In this document: piece by piece, positions 8,974-21,862 of the stretch | How positions within the stretch are numbered: the stretch's first letter is position 1 | Layout of the letters: the number at the start of each line of letters is the position of its first letter | Source: Reticulascus tulasneorum | Taxonomy: Eukaryota; Ascomycota; Sordariomycetes; Glomerellales; Reticulascaceae | Length of the DNA: 64,000 nucleotides | Assembly: GCA_001557505.1 (NCBI GenBank) | Contig: LSAX01000010.1 | Location: forward strand, 372,001-436,000 | Direction: 5' to 3' | Notes under the pieces: model-generated | Database searches by the model: none | The model's input: the letters and a program-made list of their open reading frames with translations, nothing else | What the model was told of the DNA's origin: nothing | Program-made: the position numbers and the translations under genes

Positions 8974-11900
8974 ATGCGGGCCGATGAGCCACCGCCGGCG
9001 CCGCTCCGCAAGGTGTCTGAGCCAATTCGCGAACGGGAGACGTTCAAGTAAGTTTGGCCCGAGGTAACGCTTGACGGTCACGCATATTCGGAACTAATCC
9101 CTGTCGCAGGTATGATCCGTCGCTGTTGACGAGCATCAGGTACAACCTCGGTAACGAGCCAGTCCCCAGCTCAGAATTGATCACCTCGTCCGATACAATC
9201 CTCACGGCTCTAGCCCAGCTCGGAGCATGCCAGACCGGCACTGCTCGATCCCTCATTTCCCTGTTCGACCAGGGCTACCAGTACATTGTTGCCGAAGCCA
9301 CCCCGACCCTACCCCTTGTTCCAAGTCTGAGGCACGAAGACCGCAACGAAGACCTCTGGTTGTGTGGCACTGCCATCCCCAGGAACTTGGGTGTCTGCGA
9401 CTTCACTCTGGCGGGGGCGGACCCGACGGATTTCGAAGACGGCGATAACCCTTTCGAGCTCCCTCTTGCACTGGTGCCCGATCTTACAGATGATCCTCGC
9501 TTCTGCATAAAGCCGTACTGCAAACCCGGCGCGCCGTGTCGATTCTATGCCGCCGTACCTATCCGATCGAAGCGAGGCATCAACATTGGGGTATACTGTG
9601 TCATTGACACGGTACGAAGAGATGATTGGGATATCAAGAGGACGCGGCTGATGCGCAACATCTCGCGCAGCATCATGGATTATCTTGAGTCCAGAAGGTC
9701 TACGGTCGCCAACAGGCGCAGCGACCGCATGACGAGAGGCCTCGGGTCTTTTATTGAAGGGAAGTCCACCGTTTCAGGATGGCGCTCAGGTCCAAGTGCG
9801 GAATCTTTCGAAAACAACTCCCGCTTAGAAGGTGCCTTGAATGCAGCTCAACAGTCGCTCCAGCGCGAGGAGGAAGACTCGGCCGATCGAATGCCCATGC
9901 TTAGAGACTCGAATGGTGCCTGGCCCAGATCACCAGGGCGGCCCCCCACTACGAAGAATTTCAACTCGAGCGAACCTAATCCCGACCAGGACGATTCTGC
10001 GATGCAGACTACCATGTACTCGCAACCCGCGAAGTCAGATATCCCGAGAGCTAGATTTGGATCTTCGGGGGATCTTAATCTTGACCACAAGTCCATCGAG
10101 GATATATTCTCAAAGGCAGCTAATATCATCAGGGAATCCATCGAAGTCGAGGGATGCCTTTTTTTCAACGCGCGTGTGAGCTCTTTCGGCGGCTTGAGCA
10201 CTCACACGAATGGAAATAAGGATCACACCCCAAGCCAATCGTCATCTCCTAGCAGTAGTGATGAGGCCAGGTCTTCCTCTTTGAACAAGCCAGCAAGTAC
10301 CCCGAGCCAACTGCTTGGATTCTCCACCACAGACTCCTCTAGCATTGACGGCGCCGAGGCTTCCGAACGCCAGGCGACCATGGCCGAGGAATTTCTCTCA
10401 AAGCTTCTGCGGCGCTATCCGAGAGGCAAGATCTTCAACTTTGATGCCAACGGCGCTCTACAATCTAGTGATTCGTCTGGAGACGACGCCAAGTCGCCAT
10501 CGGCAGGGGTGATTGGACAAGGACCGGATCGAGACGTAACGCGATCTAAGCGGCGACATACCAAGCCTTGGGCAAGGCAACACGAGGGCAGCGTAATACT
10601 GGAGACATTCCCGGGAGCTCGGAGTGTGGCTTTCGTGCCTGTGTGGGATTCGAAAAAGGCGAGGTGGTGCGCTGGAGGCTTTGCTTATACACAAACGCCA
10701 ACCCGGATATTCACCATCGAGGGAGAACTTAGTTATTTGAGAGCTTTCGGGATGCTTGCCGTGGCAGAAACCTTCCGTCTAGAGACGCAGCTGGCCGAAA
10801 AAGCCAAGTCGGATGCTTTAAGCTCGCTGTCTCACGAATTACGCTCCCCGCTTCATGGTGTCGTGTTAGGGGTCGAGTTGCTCAATGACACGACTCTCGA
10901 CGTCTTCCAAGGCAACATTATGCACACGATCGAAACCTGTTGCCGCACTCTCATTGACACGATGGACCACCTTCTCGATTTCTCGAAGATCAACAATTAT
11001 ATGGGAGTGGTGAAGAAACAGCGACAATCCGCAGGGACGCGAGGATTACGGAAAGGCAGAATCGGATCGATCGAAGCGGGGATGAAAAGCCTATATTCGA
11101 GTGTCGGACTGGACGGCCTTGCAGAAGAGGTCGTCGAGAGTGTTTTTGCAGGCTATAATTTTCAGTACAGATCTGTCGCCCAACAGAGCAAGCAGCAAAC
11201 GTCAACGGCATATGCTGATGACGACGCCAACCGTCGTCTTGATGCGGTGCATGCAACAGAAGCAATCAGCCCTGATTTGACGGAACCGGGTGAATTTCTA
11301 CATGAGTTCGGGCAAGTCTCCGTCCTCCTGAATATTGACCCGAGTTGTTCCTGGACGTTCCACACCCAGCCAGGGGCATTTCGCCGCATACTCATGAATC
11401 TCTTTGGAAACTCGCTGAAGTATACTCGTCAAGGAACTATCAAGGTATCGCTCACTCAAGATGGTCCTGTAGGGAAAAGTCATCTCAGGAAAACAATGGT
11501 CAAGATGACTGTCATCGATACAGGCAAAGGTATCAGCGAAGAGTACCTTCGGAACGACCTGTTCAGACCCTTCTCGCAAGAAGACCACCTTTCGCCGGGT
11601 ACGGGTCTCGGATTAAGCCTGGTGAAGCAGATCGTCGCTCAACTAAAGGGTGACATTATTGTGGAAAGTCAGGTCGGAGTAGGGACTACAGTAACCGTAC
11701 TCTTGCCACTGACACAGGTTATACCTTCTTCACCAATGGCTAATTTGAGGTCCGATGACGACAAGGATTTCAATAACCAAGTGGCTCAGCTTAAAGGGCT
11801 CCGTGTCCGATTGCTGGGCCTTGACGGGAGCACAGCCAGAACTGACGAGCCAGACGCGGCTGGCCCGCACGTAGATGGTCATGCTTTGATAGAGACCATC

Positions 11901-12909
11901 TGCCGTGACTGGCTCCAGCTGAAGGTCATCTCGGAATCGGAGGCTCGTCATGTGGCCCCGGACCTGGTTCTCTTGGCCGAGGACGCTTTACCTCGGTTGT
12001 CTCTTACGGACGAGAATCTTAGCAAAGCTCCGAGTGTTGTGGTCTGCGCCAATGTAATCAAAGCATACCAACGCTGCGTTTCTCCCGGCCCTATTGATAG
12101 TGTCCCCATATCCCAATTCATTTCACAGCCGTAAGCATCACCCAGAAGCTTCACCAGGTTACCACTGACATTCTACTAGCATTGGCCCTCGGAAACTAGC
12201 AAAGACTCTGCTACTCACATTTAAGCATTGGGTCGATTTGCAGTCGTTTCCTCCTTCCCCGGGACAGAACTCACCGCCGACACTCTTTATATCCTCCGAT
12301 TCGACGTCGTCTCCTGTTCCATCGGATCTCCTTGAATCGACATCCTCTCTTAAGGGGCAGAATGTGTCGTCGGCAGAATCGCGGGTGGAGCCTGCGAGCG
12401 GCCTGGCCTCACCTATGAACACTCTCACTATCAGTCCCAGGCCTTCACCGCCGTTACGTTCACTTTCTTCCACACATATCCCTCGACGAGGACATGAAAC
12501 TGTGCAGAAACCGCCAAATCAGGATTCGGGCCTCAAATTCCTACTCGTCGACGACAATCATATCAACCTGAAGATTCTCGCTACGTATATGAAGAAGCTA
12601 GGGCGTCTGTATGACACAGCCACGGACGGTAAAGAAGCTGTTGAAGTCTACCGCAGCAGCCCAGAGCGCTATTGTTGCATATTCATGGACATTTCGATGC
12701 CCGTCATGGACGGTTTCGAAGCTACACGGCGCATTCGAGCGTACGAGCGTGAGAAGCAGCTTGAACCCGCTGCCATCTTTGCTCTGTCTGGGCTGGCCTC
12801 TGTTAGCGCGCAGGAGGAGGCTTTCGGCAGCGGTATCGATTTGTTTCTCACCAAACCCGTTCAGTTGAAAGAGTTGGGCAGTATTTTAGGGTCCAGAAAC
12901 TTTTTGTAG
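8974..12909 (+). CDS. GAF-domain hybrid histidine kinase
   Basis: Three exons, 8974-9047, 9110-12130 and 12180-12909, with introns of 62 and 49 nt, giving 1274 residues. Phases close at both junctions (ETF-K-YDPSLL and ISQP-IGPRK). Order of domains: an N-terminal GAF-like domain (about residues 50-205), a Ser/Pro-rich linker, a second GAF-like segment ending near VAETFRLE, a HisKA dimerisation domain with phospho-acceptor His600 in SSLSHELRSPLHG, and a long insertion. Then comes an HATPase_c domain with N box LMNLFGNSLKYT, G1 box DTGKGIS and G2 box GTGLGLSLV, and last a receiver domain with acidic pocket LLVDDN, phospho-acceptor Asp1202 in FMDISMPVMDG and conserved FLTKPV. All catalytic elements are intact, so phosphorelay to an Hpt protein is expected. 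The signal sensed is unknown. No transmembrane segment was seen, so it is probably cytosolic. Confidence 0.93.
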
Positions 12910-14266
12910 GAGGATTCTTTTTTGCGACAAGGTATATGCTTGGAAACATCAATGCACGGGACATTCGATCAGAACATATACGAGGCGTTGTTTGATTTTA
13001 AGTGATTTCTTTGCAACACGGCTGTAGGACTGGCCTACCTACACGAAGGAGTTAAGTTTCGAGATGTTCATATATATCCCGGATGGATCTCACCACTTTT
13101 TAGAGTGAGGGAGGAGTACAGCATTTATATGGTGATGTCTTCCACGAGATAAATAGATGATACCCCAGGACAATTGGGGGTAGCTGGATATACCTCATAT
13201 TAGTGAGGAAAGGACACGCAGCGGCTGTACGGGATACTGCGAGGATATCTATTACCAGCCCCTATTTATACCTTCGTGAATTGAAAGATGATGTTAATCC
13301 TTCGGGTATGGGAGCTGCCTGCACTCTGCCATTCATTTGAATAACACCTGATTGCGTTGATGTCTTTCTCGTTTATGATACATGAGATTCGCCGAGGTGG
13401 TCAAGGGCCGCTCAAACCAGCTATGAAACGGCAGCAATCCGGTCAAACAAAGGGTGGCATAGATGGCGGCTTGAAATGCGCAATTCCACAGAAATGCCAG
13501 ATCTTACTGGAGGTGTAGTCAACACCCAAACGAACAAGCCGAACAAATGGAAGCCTCCATGAGCCCGCTTCAGGGGCGATTCCTAGGCTGGTATGAGTAC
13601 CATTGTATATCCTGTGTATGGAATCTCGACAGCAGTGCAGTTCTGCTTTCAAACAGATTCGCTAGTTGGTGTTTGTTGTGACAGTGTCTGGTTTCAAAGA
13701 GGTTGAACTAAGGTTGAGCGAGGCTTACACAAGACACGTAGGCCAAACTGAGGAAGCGGCAGCAATCAGCCTCAAAGGATGTGGGTTTCCGTGATCTCTC
13801 TGTTGATTCTGAAGCACCTGTTGGGCTGCCGAATTGAATTATATAGGAATTTCTCCATCTGAAAGGTAAATCACCAATTAATAGCAATTGTGGGGGGATA
13901 ATACGCCAAATAAGTGGTGATGAAGCATACTGGTGGTGAAGACCGAATCAACAGCAAATGACTCATGAACTTCTTTGTCTCCGTGGGTATTCATTGATCT
14001 GCCCACCAGTTGTTCTAGGCCTAAACAGAGACACCTTGGAGTCACTGCTTCGTCAAGGCAAGCGCATCCTCTGTCAGAATTTCAGTGAGCAGCCACGCAA
14101 GTTTCAGTGTTTGTACATTTTCGGGACGGAGGTGATATATCACATTTCGGTCAACCAAAGCCATGCTCCAAGCAGTCTCTAACAGTCTTCTTCCGTCTCT
14201 TACCATCTCACAGGATGGCATATACACGTTGACGCTCCCGCATGCGCATAGAGAAAAAACCTAGGA
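12910..14266. other. Intergenic, no gene seen
   Basis: About 1.36 kb, AT-rich in parts. Small ORFs at 13443-13652 (minus) and 13958-14182 (plus) lack domains, good starts or splice partners. I see no repeat or RNA gene. Confidence 0.45.
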
Positions 14267-14983
14267 ATGTCTGCACCGCTACCACCAATGGCTGAGACTA
14301 CTAAGCTAATCGTTCTTAGTGGTCCTGAGATGCTGCCGGCGTGGGAGTCCCAGCTTTTAACCATTCTGGATGCTGTCAACCCAAAAGCACAAGAACAACT
14401 CCGCAGCGGTCCCGGTATCAGCCCACCAGCACTAACCAAGCACCACAACACAGTCGAGGATGTAGTCCACTATTCCCGAAATAAGAACCTGCCCGAAGTC
14501 CTCCGCGGCGCCATAACCCGAACTGTTTCCCCAGCCATCCTAGCCTACATGCACGCGCTCGGCTTCTCCGCCGCCGCAGAGCTGCCCCCGCACATGTGGT
14601 ACAGCTTCGCCAAAGAGGCAGCCGCGCGTGCGGGCACGAGACTGAGAGGCTGCGATGCGAATCTCCTCAAAGTTGAGCTGCAGCGTATGAAGGACCCTGT
14701 GGCGGTGACGTATGCAGAGCGGGAATATACGAACAGCGAGACACTCGGCAAAGCGGAGCGGTTCGTGAGGCAGGCGTTGCAGAACCGGGCTGCGGGCGGG
14801 GATCTCGAGCTCAAGCTATGGCTGGATAAGCAGGAGGGGACGGCAACCGAGGGGGTGGTCAAAGAGCCCTTGACGCCGAAGAGCACAATATGGGATTCTA
14901 CGGGGAAGAAGAGGCTGAGGAGCGTCAGTGAGGAATCAGATGTGCAGTTTGAGCGGGAACGGCCTGTTCGACGCAGATGTTGA
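14267..14983 (+). CDS. Hypothetical protein
   Basis: Intronless ORF of 238 residues with an ATG start at 14267 (a second ATG follows seven codons later). I do not recognise a family. The N-terminal segment LIVLSGPEMLPAWESQLLTIL is faintly reminiscent of retroelement Gag openings (a 'sGpen.paW' pattern), but there is no zinc knuckle and no adjoining protease, integrase or reverse transcriptase. The middle is Ala/Leu-rich and probably helical. The C terminus is strongly basic (KKRLRS and RPVRRRC), which could act as a nuclear localisation signal. Amino-acid composition looks coding. It may be a lineage-specific protein or a domesticated Gag fragment, and neither is established. Confidence 0.55.
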   Translation: MSAPLPPMAETTKLIVLSGPEMLPAWESQLLTILDAVNPKAQEQLRSGPGISPPALTKHHNTVEDVVHYSRNKNLPEVLRGAITRTVSPAILAYMHALGFSAAAELPPHMWYSFAKEAAARAGTRLRGCDANLLKVELQRMKDPVAVTYAEREYTNSETLGKAERFVRQALQNRAAGGDLELKLWLDKQEGTATEGVVKEPLTPKSTIWDSTGKKRLRSVSEESDVQFERERPVRRRC

Positions 14984-16244
14984 AGTTGAATTGGATGACG
15001 GGGTGCTCAGAATAGAGTGGAGGTAACGATATACCAGGAATGAAAGCAGGACACGCAATATCTCATCCTCAACGCTAGGCCCGTCTTGAGCCCGTGGGTA
15101 CCCTGCTTTGCTTCGCTCGTGGCAAGGGAATTCCCAAGTAGACATCACACGTTTCCGGATAGCATAGCATGACACTAACATCACCGCCAAAGCATCACTA
15201 GAGGCCTCCTGACATATTCACGCGTCCCTCAGCGCCAGGAGACAAGCAAAGGAAGCACTTCGACGCCCCAGATGTTTGATCCTGGACAGGATATGCTAGT
15301 CCACTTACATCCATGGGAGAGAGCCCATCTTCGATCCATGCTTTGCGGTCGGGCAGCCTGAGTGTCTGAACATCGTGCATATCATTTGGGCCCTGCTCAT
15401 GTATTGACACCTGGAGCGCACAAAACACATCTCAGCGCTGGGAAATGTACATGCAATCCATCTCGATTCACGACCCCCTATCTCATAAGGTACCTAGACT
15501 GGAACCCGCGTCGAGCCCAACCCGCGACCCATTCCGCTCTCTCAGTCCAACCCACAGCCGTAGCTAACTTATCCTGAGCATAAAACCTCCCATCTCCCTC
15601 CACGACCAATCTACCCACGTAGCAACGTATACCTTGCCAAGGCAGAGCGGCGTAATTCCGAAACTCCAATGGACCCGAAAAGCCTCCTATCACTGCGTTT
15701 CGTTCTGGTTAACAACGGCGAGCGAAAAGAAAAACCGCCCCCAAACCCTCATTTCATGCGGAAAAGGGCGCGTCCCCCCCCCAGCTCCCCTCCCGCGGTT
15801 CGGCCGCCAGACCAGACGCCCCAAACCTTGCGCCTCAGCATGGGCCACGGCGGCCGCCGCTGCTGAACACGGAAAAGGGGAAGAAATCGTTTCTATATAT
15901 CTTGATTCGAGGACCCAAGAGTGAAAATTTCCCCAAAGGGTTTCATTCTTCACTCGCAAGCTTTGGACTTTTCCATTGGGATAACCGCTCCCCAAGGTTG
16001 AGGGCCTCCAAAAGGCGTCCAACTTCGAAGCTATGTGATTCTCGAGATTCTGGGCACTTGCTGCCACGACCGGAAGATATTTGGACCAGGTACGTTCTGA
16101 GGACGGGAATTGTTCAGAAAAAAGGTTTCATTATAAAGACTAATGGAGCGCCAATGCTAATTAAAGGGCCATGGCCGTCCGTCTCCCAGGTACTCCTCCC
16201 AATGCGTAAAACAAAACACAACTATACGCCGTTTCCCGATGGTC
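14984..16244. other. Intergenic, no gene seen
   Basis: About 1.26 kb between convergent genes. The C-rich segment near 15720-15800 yields long but featureless frames on both strands without convincing ATG starts. No functional element was recognised. Confidence 0.45.
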
Positions 16245-17722
16245 TTAAAACGACCGGACATTGTGCTTCTTGCTGCCGGTCGTGGGGATCGGCTTCTCCA
16301 CCCTCAATACCCAGAGGAGCATATCTTCGGCGGGGAGGAAGACCAGGAAGACGCGGTTGCAGACATACCCGACTAGGACCACAAACGAGGCTACAATGGC
16401 ATCCATGAAGTAGTGGTTCGCCGTCGCGACGATGGTCAACAGGATCCAGCACGGGTACCAGACTCCAAACAAGAACATGCCGATGCTCTTCCACTGGCTG
16501 CGTCGAGCCTGTGACGCCTCGACCTCCAGCTGGTCCCGGCTGTATCCCTTCTCCATATCATCGCGCATCAGGCAGCTTCGCATCCGGGAGAACAGGCGGT
16601 TTAAGACGCCCGAGTCGGCGATGAAGACGCATCCGATGCAGAACGCATAGCCAAAGTGCATGCTAGGCATGGCGGCGAGCTTGTTGACGTACTTGCCGCT
16701 CATCCATACGCTCTCGGCGTTCTCGAGGTTCACGGTATCGATGAAGCCGTACTCGATCGGCAGCAGTCGCGGCGGCATGGTGGGGTACGTGATGAAGATG
16801 GAGAAGGCGACGCCGTTGAGGAGCGACATGGTTCGGCGCACCGTCGCGAAACGCGCGTGGGTGGGAGCCATGGCATAGTAGTAAGCGATGAAGCTGGAGG
16901 GTTCACGATGTCAGCACGACTCGGTCAATCTGGAATTAGGAGAAGAGGGAAAGCCACAAAAAGGCACGTACCCAACGGTTCCAGGGATATGAATCAGGGC
17001 GTAGCCGCGGTTCAGAATGGTGAGCCAAATGCCTCTCCAGTCGCCAACCTCGGCGCCGATCAAGAACCACTGCTCGATTCTCCACTCAATCCAGCGCTGC
17101 GACCCTGCGATACCGTCCCTGCCCAGAATTCTCGCCTCGAGCTCAAGCAGGGTAAGCCCGTGTTCCTGGGCGATGTCCCACAGGTTGCGCATGCCACCAT
17201 AGTGGTGCTGGGCGAGGACGGCGGTCATACGGTAGAAGGCGTAGGTGATGGCCCAGTAGAACATCTCCATCAGGAAGGGGAACTTTTGCAGGATCCTCGA
17301 GTGGACGTGGTTGGCGAAGCGGCTCGAGTTGGGGGTCTGGATGCGGATGCAGCCGAAGATGGTTCGCTGCTTGGGCGGGAAAGGATTCGTGCGATGGGGG
17401 CTGTCGAAGGAATCGTCGGAGATGCGAGGGGAGTCGAGGCGGCCATCTTCGAGAAGAGGCTCGTACCTGGCGGGACTCTTGCGCAATATGGAGTACTGCT
17501 TTCGACGGGTGAACCACAGCGCGATGAGGAAGATGGACACGATCAACTGGGTTTTCGGGACAATGTTAGCTTCTGACCCGGACGCGCGCCGTCTGGCAGG
17601 GAACAAGAAGAGTTCGTTTGGGGGGTTTTTCCTACAATTGGTTCTACCCAGTCTGGCATTCGCCATCCTCGCGCAGCAGCCCAACCGCCCGGCGGCGGTC
17701 CCTGTGGTTGCTTGTCCGCCAT
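16245..17722 (-). CDS. PAP2-superfamily integral membrane protein (Aur1/Ipt1-like)
   Basis: Three exons, 17722-17636, 17546-16972 and 16893-16245, with introns of 89 and 78 nt, giving 436 residues and exact phase closure (TVG-FIAYYYAMAPTHARF at the second junction). The N-terminal segment GWRMPDWVEPI leads into the first membrane helix (LIVSIFLIALWF). Several further hydrophobic segments follow. The C-terminal half has the phosphatase motifs AAMPSMHFGYAF (Ser-Met-His) and TANHYFMDAI (catalytic-type His and Asp). This places it with PAP2-type lipid phosphatases and phosphotransferases, in the branch related to inositolphosphorylceramide synthases. The substrate cannot be read from sequence. 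The exon 1 assignment rests on splice phase and fit, because the downstream frame has no good ATG of its own. Confidence 0.87.
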
Positions 17723-20700
17723 GATGTGATGTTGGGTTCTCGTAGCACGCGGCTCTAAATGAGGCGAAATCCAGAAAACGAATATGGGTCCTCTCGTCCA
17801 AATGAAGGATTATCCAGTCCAACCCGTCAAAGTGCACGAATTTCCCAAATAGTCTTTTCGCAAGAAAGCAAAAACACTGCCCAATATTACAGCAAATCTA
17901 GTTTTCGACAGACAGATTTCGCGACTGAAAAATCGAAGTCGAGGGGGGGGAGGAAATGAGGCGAAGTCTCTAATTCCGATCGTAAATTCGTAGCAGCAGG
18001 TGAAACACCCCCCGTAAGGATTCGAGCCCCCCAAAAAAAAAGCCAGTGACGATTTGCCCCGATTGCGATTCCCACCAGGTCGCGATAGGAAAACGGTTCC
18101 TGGTCGATTGGGAAAACAAAGAGCTGGAGGGGGATTAGGAGAGGAAAAGCCACGGAAGGGGAATGCAGCCAAAGTCGAGCAAAAGATGCAAAGGTCCAGA
18201 AGGGGGAAAGGGGAGAAAAAGGCCAAGCACAAAGAAGGATTCGGGGGCTTGTCAGACGGTTTTATTAAAGAAAGATGACAGCCAAGAAAAGAGTCTTGTG
18301 TTGGTTTTTGACAAAAGGCAACAACCCCCCCGCCGCCTGGATATGGATGGATGGGTAACCTAGACTGCTAGATCCATTGATTGCACCGCGGCGGGTTAAA
18401 ACGCCCGAGAACCTTGCCCCGACTCGTGTGGAGGCAGGGCAGGCATTGCCAAGGTAGATACTTTCTTACTGCATCTGTACATCAATGCTAAGGCATATTT
18501 GATGGCAGCGGACAGGTACCGGATACCTTGCATCGCGGTTTGTGTCCCCACGTACGAATCTCGGCAGAGGTACGTGACAGTGACTGCTTGCAGGAGAGAT
18601 ATCTGAGAGAGATACCCTCCATCCCATCCGTCTTTTTTCCTCTCATTTTCCCCACAATAATGGCAATTACTTAAGTGAGGTAGTCCCGTACGGGCTATTG
18701 CACATCTGTTTCATCTCGTTTCCCGTCCATAGAATGTCCATGGACTCCCATCTTCCTGTCATCCTCAGTAGTTTGCTCTCCCCTCGCAGGCATCAGGCTG
18801 ACGTTTGAGTATCCCCTTCCCCCGCCTCCTCCTCTTCGTTCGACCACCGACGCCGCCGATACATATCAAAGAGGCGGCCACTCGTGCATAAAATATGGAC
18901 ATTTGGCATGCACGTGGACCACCTGCTCGAGGAGCATGGTCAAGTCCTTGCTCGCTTCGGGGCTATAAGAAAGCCCAGCAAGCCACTGCCGCCCTGAAGG
19001 GACAAGTAAACTGTGGACGGGTAGCAGGGATTGGCCGATTGTTTCCCACCCGCCAATGCTACCATGTCCGCTAAACAGCTGCCTGGGCTAACTAGCGCTC
19101 ATTGTACGGACTACTTCGTACATACGCACATCCCTCAAGAGGGCTATGTATAACCTTGGTGGCGCCAATGAGGTCACCGCTCGTCCTTGCTTCGAATCTC
19201 AGCTATCGCCGGGAGCCGAACAATGGGTGGCGCTGCGAGAGTATAATTAATCGTCTGTCCGTTCAATACTCCATTCAGCCCACCAGAAGTATCTGAAACC
19301 CAGACGTACATTGCACAGACGGGATAGGGCCTTCGCAGGATCAAATGAGCAATTGCGGCAAATAAGAATCTGATGGATGGGGGGCATGCATGCGCCGCCC
19401 AGTCTTGTTCTCATCCTCCCGTTCGCAACTCTGGATAGGAACCTGTGTGGGTTTTTGGCGCGGTAACAGCAGTGAGAGCCTTGTCGGGGAGTACCTGAGC
19501 ACCCTGAGGTGTAGGCATCCATCGCAAAGATGAGAATACGCACAGGGTGGACTGTTTAGTCTGGGGATTTCTCTCATTCTTCTCGCAAGTCGTCGTCATC
19601 CATTGGGGTGAATGTGGCCAGTCAGATGGGCGGGAATGCGTCAAAAGTGGGGATGTGGCACGCGACAGCCTCGACGTACCCCTGAAAGCAACCTCCAGCC
19701 ACACGAGCCCAATTTCTCTTTTCGGCCTCCCTGTGCTTTTTGCAAAAATCTACTCGTGTGCTTCGCAGAGTGGGACATTGGCCCCCCCTAATTGAGTTTT
19801 TAGTGGGTCCACTCGGCCGCCATGAGACCACTGCACTTTCCCAAGTTACAGTGGAGCCGCCCTAATGGGCCAAGCGCCCCCTACGAAGTCCAACTTATTG
19901 TCGCGTCGGGCTTCGGGAAGTTGAGAAGCCCCGGCCGCCTGATGCCTGAGGCTGTTATCCAATGTTACTCGCTTCCGAGATACTAGCATGCAAGTCGCAA
20001 TTCCACCCAACTGCTAACCTTCATTGGCATTGATCGACAATTTTGTGATCTCTTGCATCCGGCCTTCACCTATTGATTGCCATTGTTCCCCGAGGCGAAT
20101 GGCACAATGAAATCTGTTGCAAGTGCACGCACAGCACAGCACCTATCTCGGTTCAACGGTCACGAACCCTGGCCACCTACCTTGGCCGTTCAGAGATCCA
20201 GCTTTGTAAGTCGACGGCCGGAATCACGGCACGCTCTCATCTTAGCTCCACCACCGCTGCAGTCCCTGGCCTTCACCATGCTAGCCAGTATTTTTTTTAG
20301 TTCTTCTTTCAAAGGTAGCAAGTCCCTACAAGCCCTATTTCTACATACGCATTCCGGACCTGGAGCAGAGCATGTCTACATGCATATGTACAATACTATC
20401 CGAAGCGGGCCTGGACCAGATAAGCCGCGCCGATCCAAGTACATACCATCCAAAAGGTGGGACCGGGCTTTGATTGCCAATGACCGTTGTGCCAACCGCA
20501 AGCCAAAACATGTCGGAATCAGGACCAGTTAGGATTGAGGTGATTTCGGGGCAACCCCTGAACAACCGCGAAATGTCAAATCTCTTTCACTGGCTCCCGA
20601 GTGAGATAGATGTGAGCTGTTTTGTACAGCAGTACATGCTGCCAGGGACTATCAGCGCGTCTCCTTGCGGAGGTTGCGCTGTCAGGCTCACCGATGCCTC

Positions 20701-21862
20701 GATCAAGATGCGAATCTCCCGGTAGGCGATTTTGTTCGCAGGACTTCGTACGCATTCGTAAATATTAACCTGAACTGCCCAAAACGAGAAAGCCCTGACA
20801 GGACCTACCATGCCTATGTGGACCGGAGCAGACGATCGGGCGTTCCTCCTTTTCTCGCGGTTCCCTTCTAGTATCCTCGCATCCCTTGCTTCATTTCAAG
20901 CCCTGGGAGTATCCAAGAAGTCTTGATCAGCAATCAACTCTTTCACACTGAGCCTCACCACTCACCTAAAGGCGAGTCACACCCCGGAATGGATGTCGTC
21001 TGGACTCTCCAATATCTATCCTCCCGACCAATGGCGTCAGTGCGGATATATCCCGAGTGAATGGGTTGAGTACCCTCAATTCCAAATCTGACAAGGGGGA
21101 TCGAGGAGAGCCGCCTTCCATCGAGCGCAGCACTCCCTGCATTCGGAGGCTGGGAGTGAGCTTGTACTAAGTGCTACGGCACCAGCTAACTCTCTTCTCG
21201 CCCGCTCTGACGATCTTTGACTTGCATCTCGAGGCGCTCATCATAGTTGCCGCATGGAACGAGTTCGAACGTCGGAACCATATCAACGAACACCACGGCA
21301 GGATTCCAGGGTATCAATTCCAAAACTAACAGCTACATAGGAAAATCCGCCCAGAGTTGACTCGGATATAAAGTTACATGCCATTCCATTACAGCGAATG
21401 CTAATACACTCACACGCTCATAGTGACACTGACTGGTCCAGCACCACAGGCACTTGCCTGCAGTCAGGACGGTCCCCTCCGTGACCAAACACACTGGCTC
21501 CTTGCAATTCTCTTGCCAGAGCATCTAATTGACCCGCACATGAATTTGAGGAGACTTATGGCTGTACCAGCCATACCGTCGTCCTCCAGCTTCATTTCAG
21601 CCGTTACCGCGATCGGCACTGCTACATTTCCGTGGGACGGCGAGGTCCATCGGGTTGAGATTTGTTCCGGGCAGTGCTTCGAACTGTGGTGGCTAGTCGG
21701 TCACCACGGAGACCCTCGGTATAGCAGCGATGCTGGCGAAGAACCATCATCCGGCGAGCGAGCTCCGGCGTTGTGCTCCCACGTCGTCTCCGGCATGCGA
21801 ACCTCAAAGGTCGAACGTAACTCGCTTCTCATCTAGCACAGCCTTAGACATATTTCTCGGCA
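17723..21862. other. Long intergenic region, no gene seen
   Basis: About 4.1 kb without a supportable gene. The first 600 bp are rich in A and G runs on the plus strand and may be the leader or promoter of the PAP2 gene. Frames of 60-150 codons elsewhere have non-ATG starts or lack any domain-like or splice-consistent structure. No tRNA with recognisable A and B boxes and no repeat was seen. Fast-evolving secreted proteins or non-coding RNAs could escape this reading. Confidence 0.4.

Noticed and set aside
15690..16067. 125-codon minus-strand frame overlapping C-rich sequence
   Set aside because: It begins at GTG, has no domain, and the open frame is explained by GC-rich low-complexity sequence that is also open on the other strand.
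17810..18278. Overlapping frames on both strands upstream of the PAP2 gene
   Set aside because: Homopolymer-rich sequence with no ATG-led, domain-like or splice-consistent product; more likely promoter or leader.
20077..20532. 151-codon plus-strand frame
   Set aside because: No domain, odd composition and no good start context; neighbouring frames are similarly random.
20587..20811. 74-codon ATG-initiated minus-strand frame
   Set aside because: No signal peptide, domain or splice partner; too short to support alone.
21423..21836. 137-codon plus-strand frame opposite the 3' end of the membrane-protein model
   Set aside because: Starts at GTG and lacks recognisable features.
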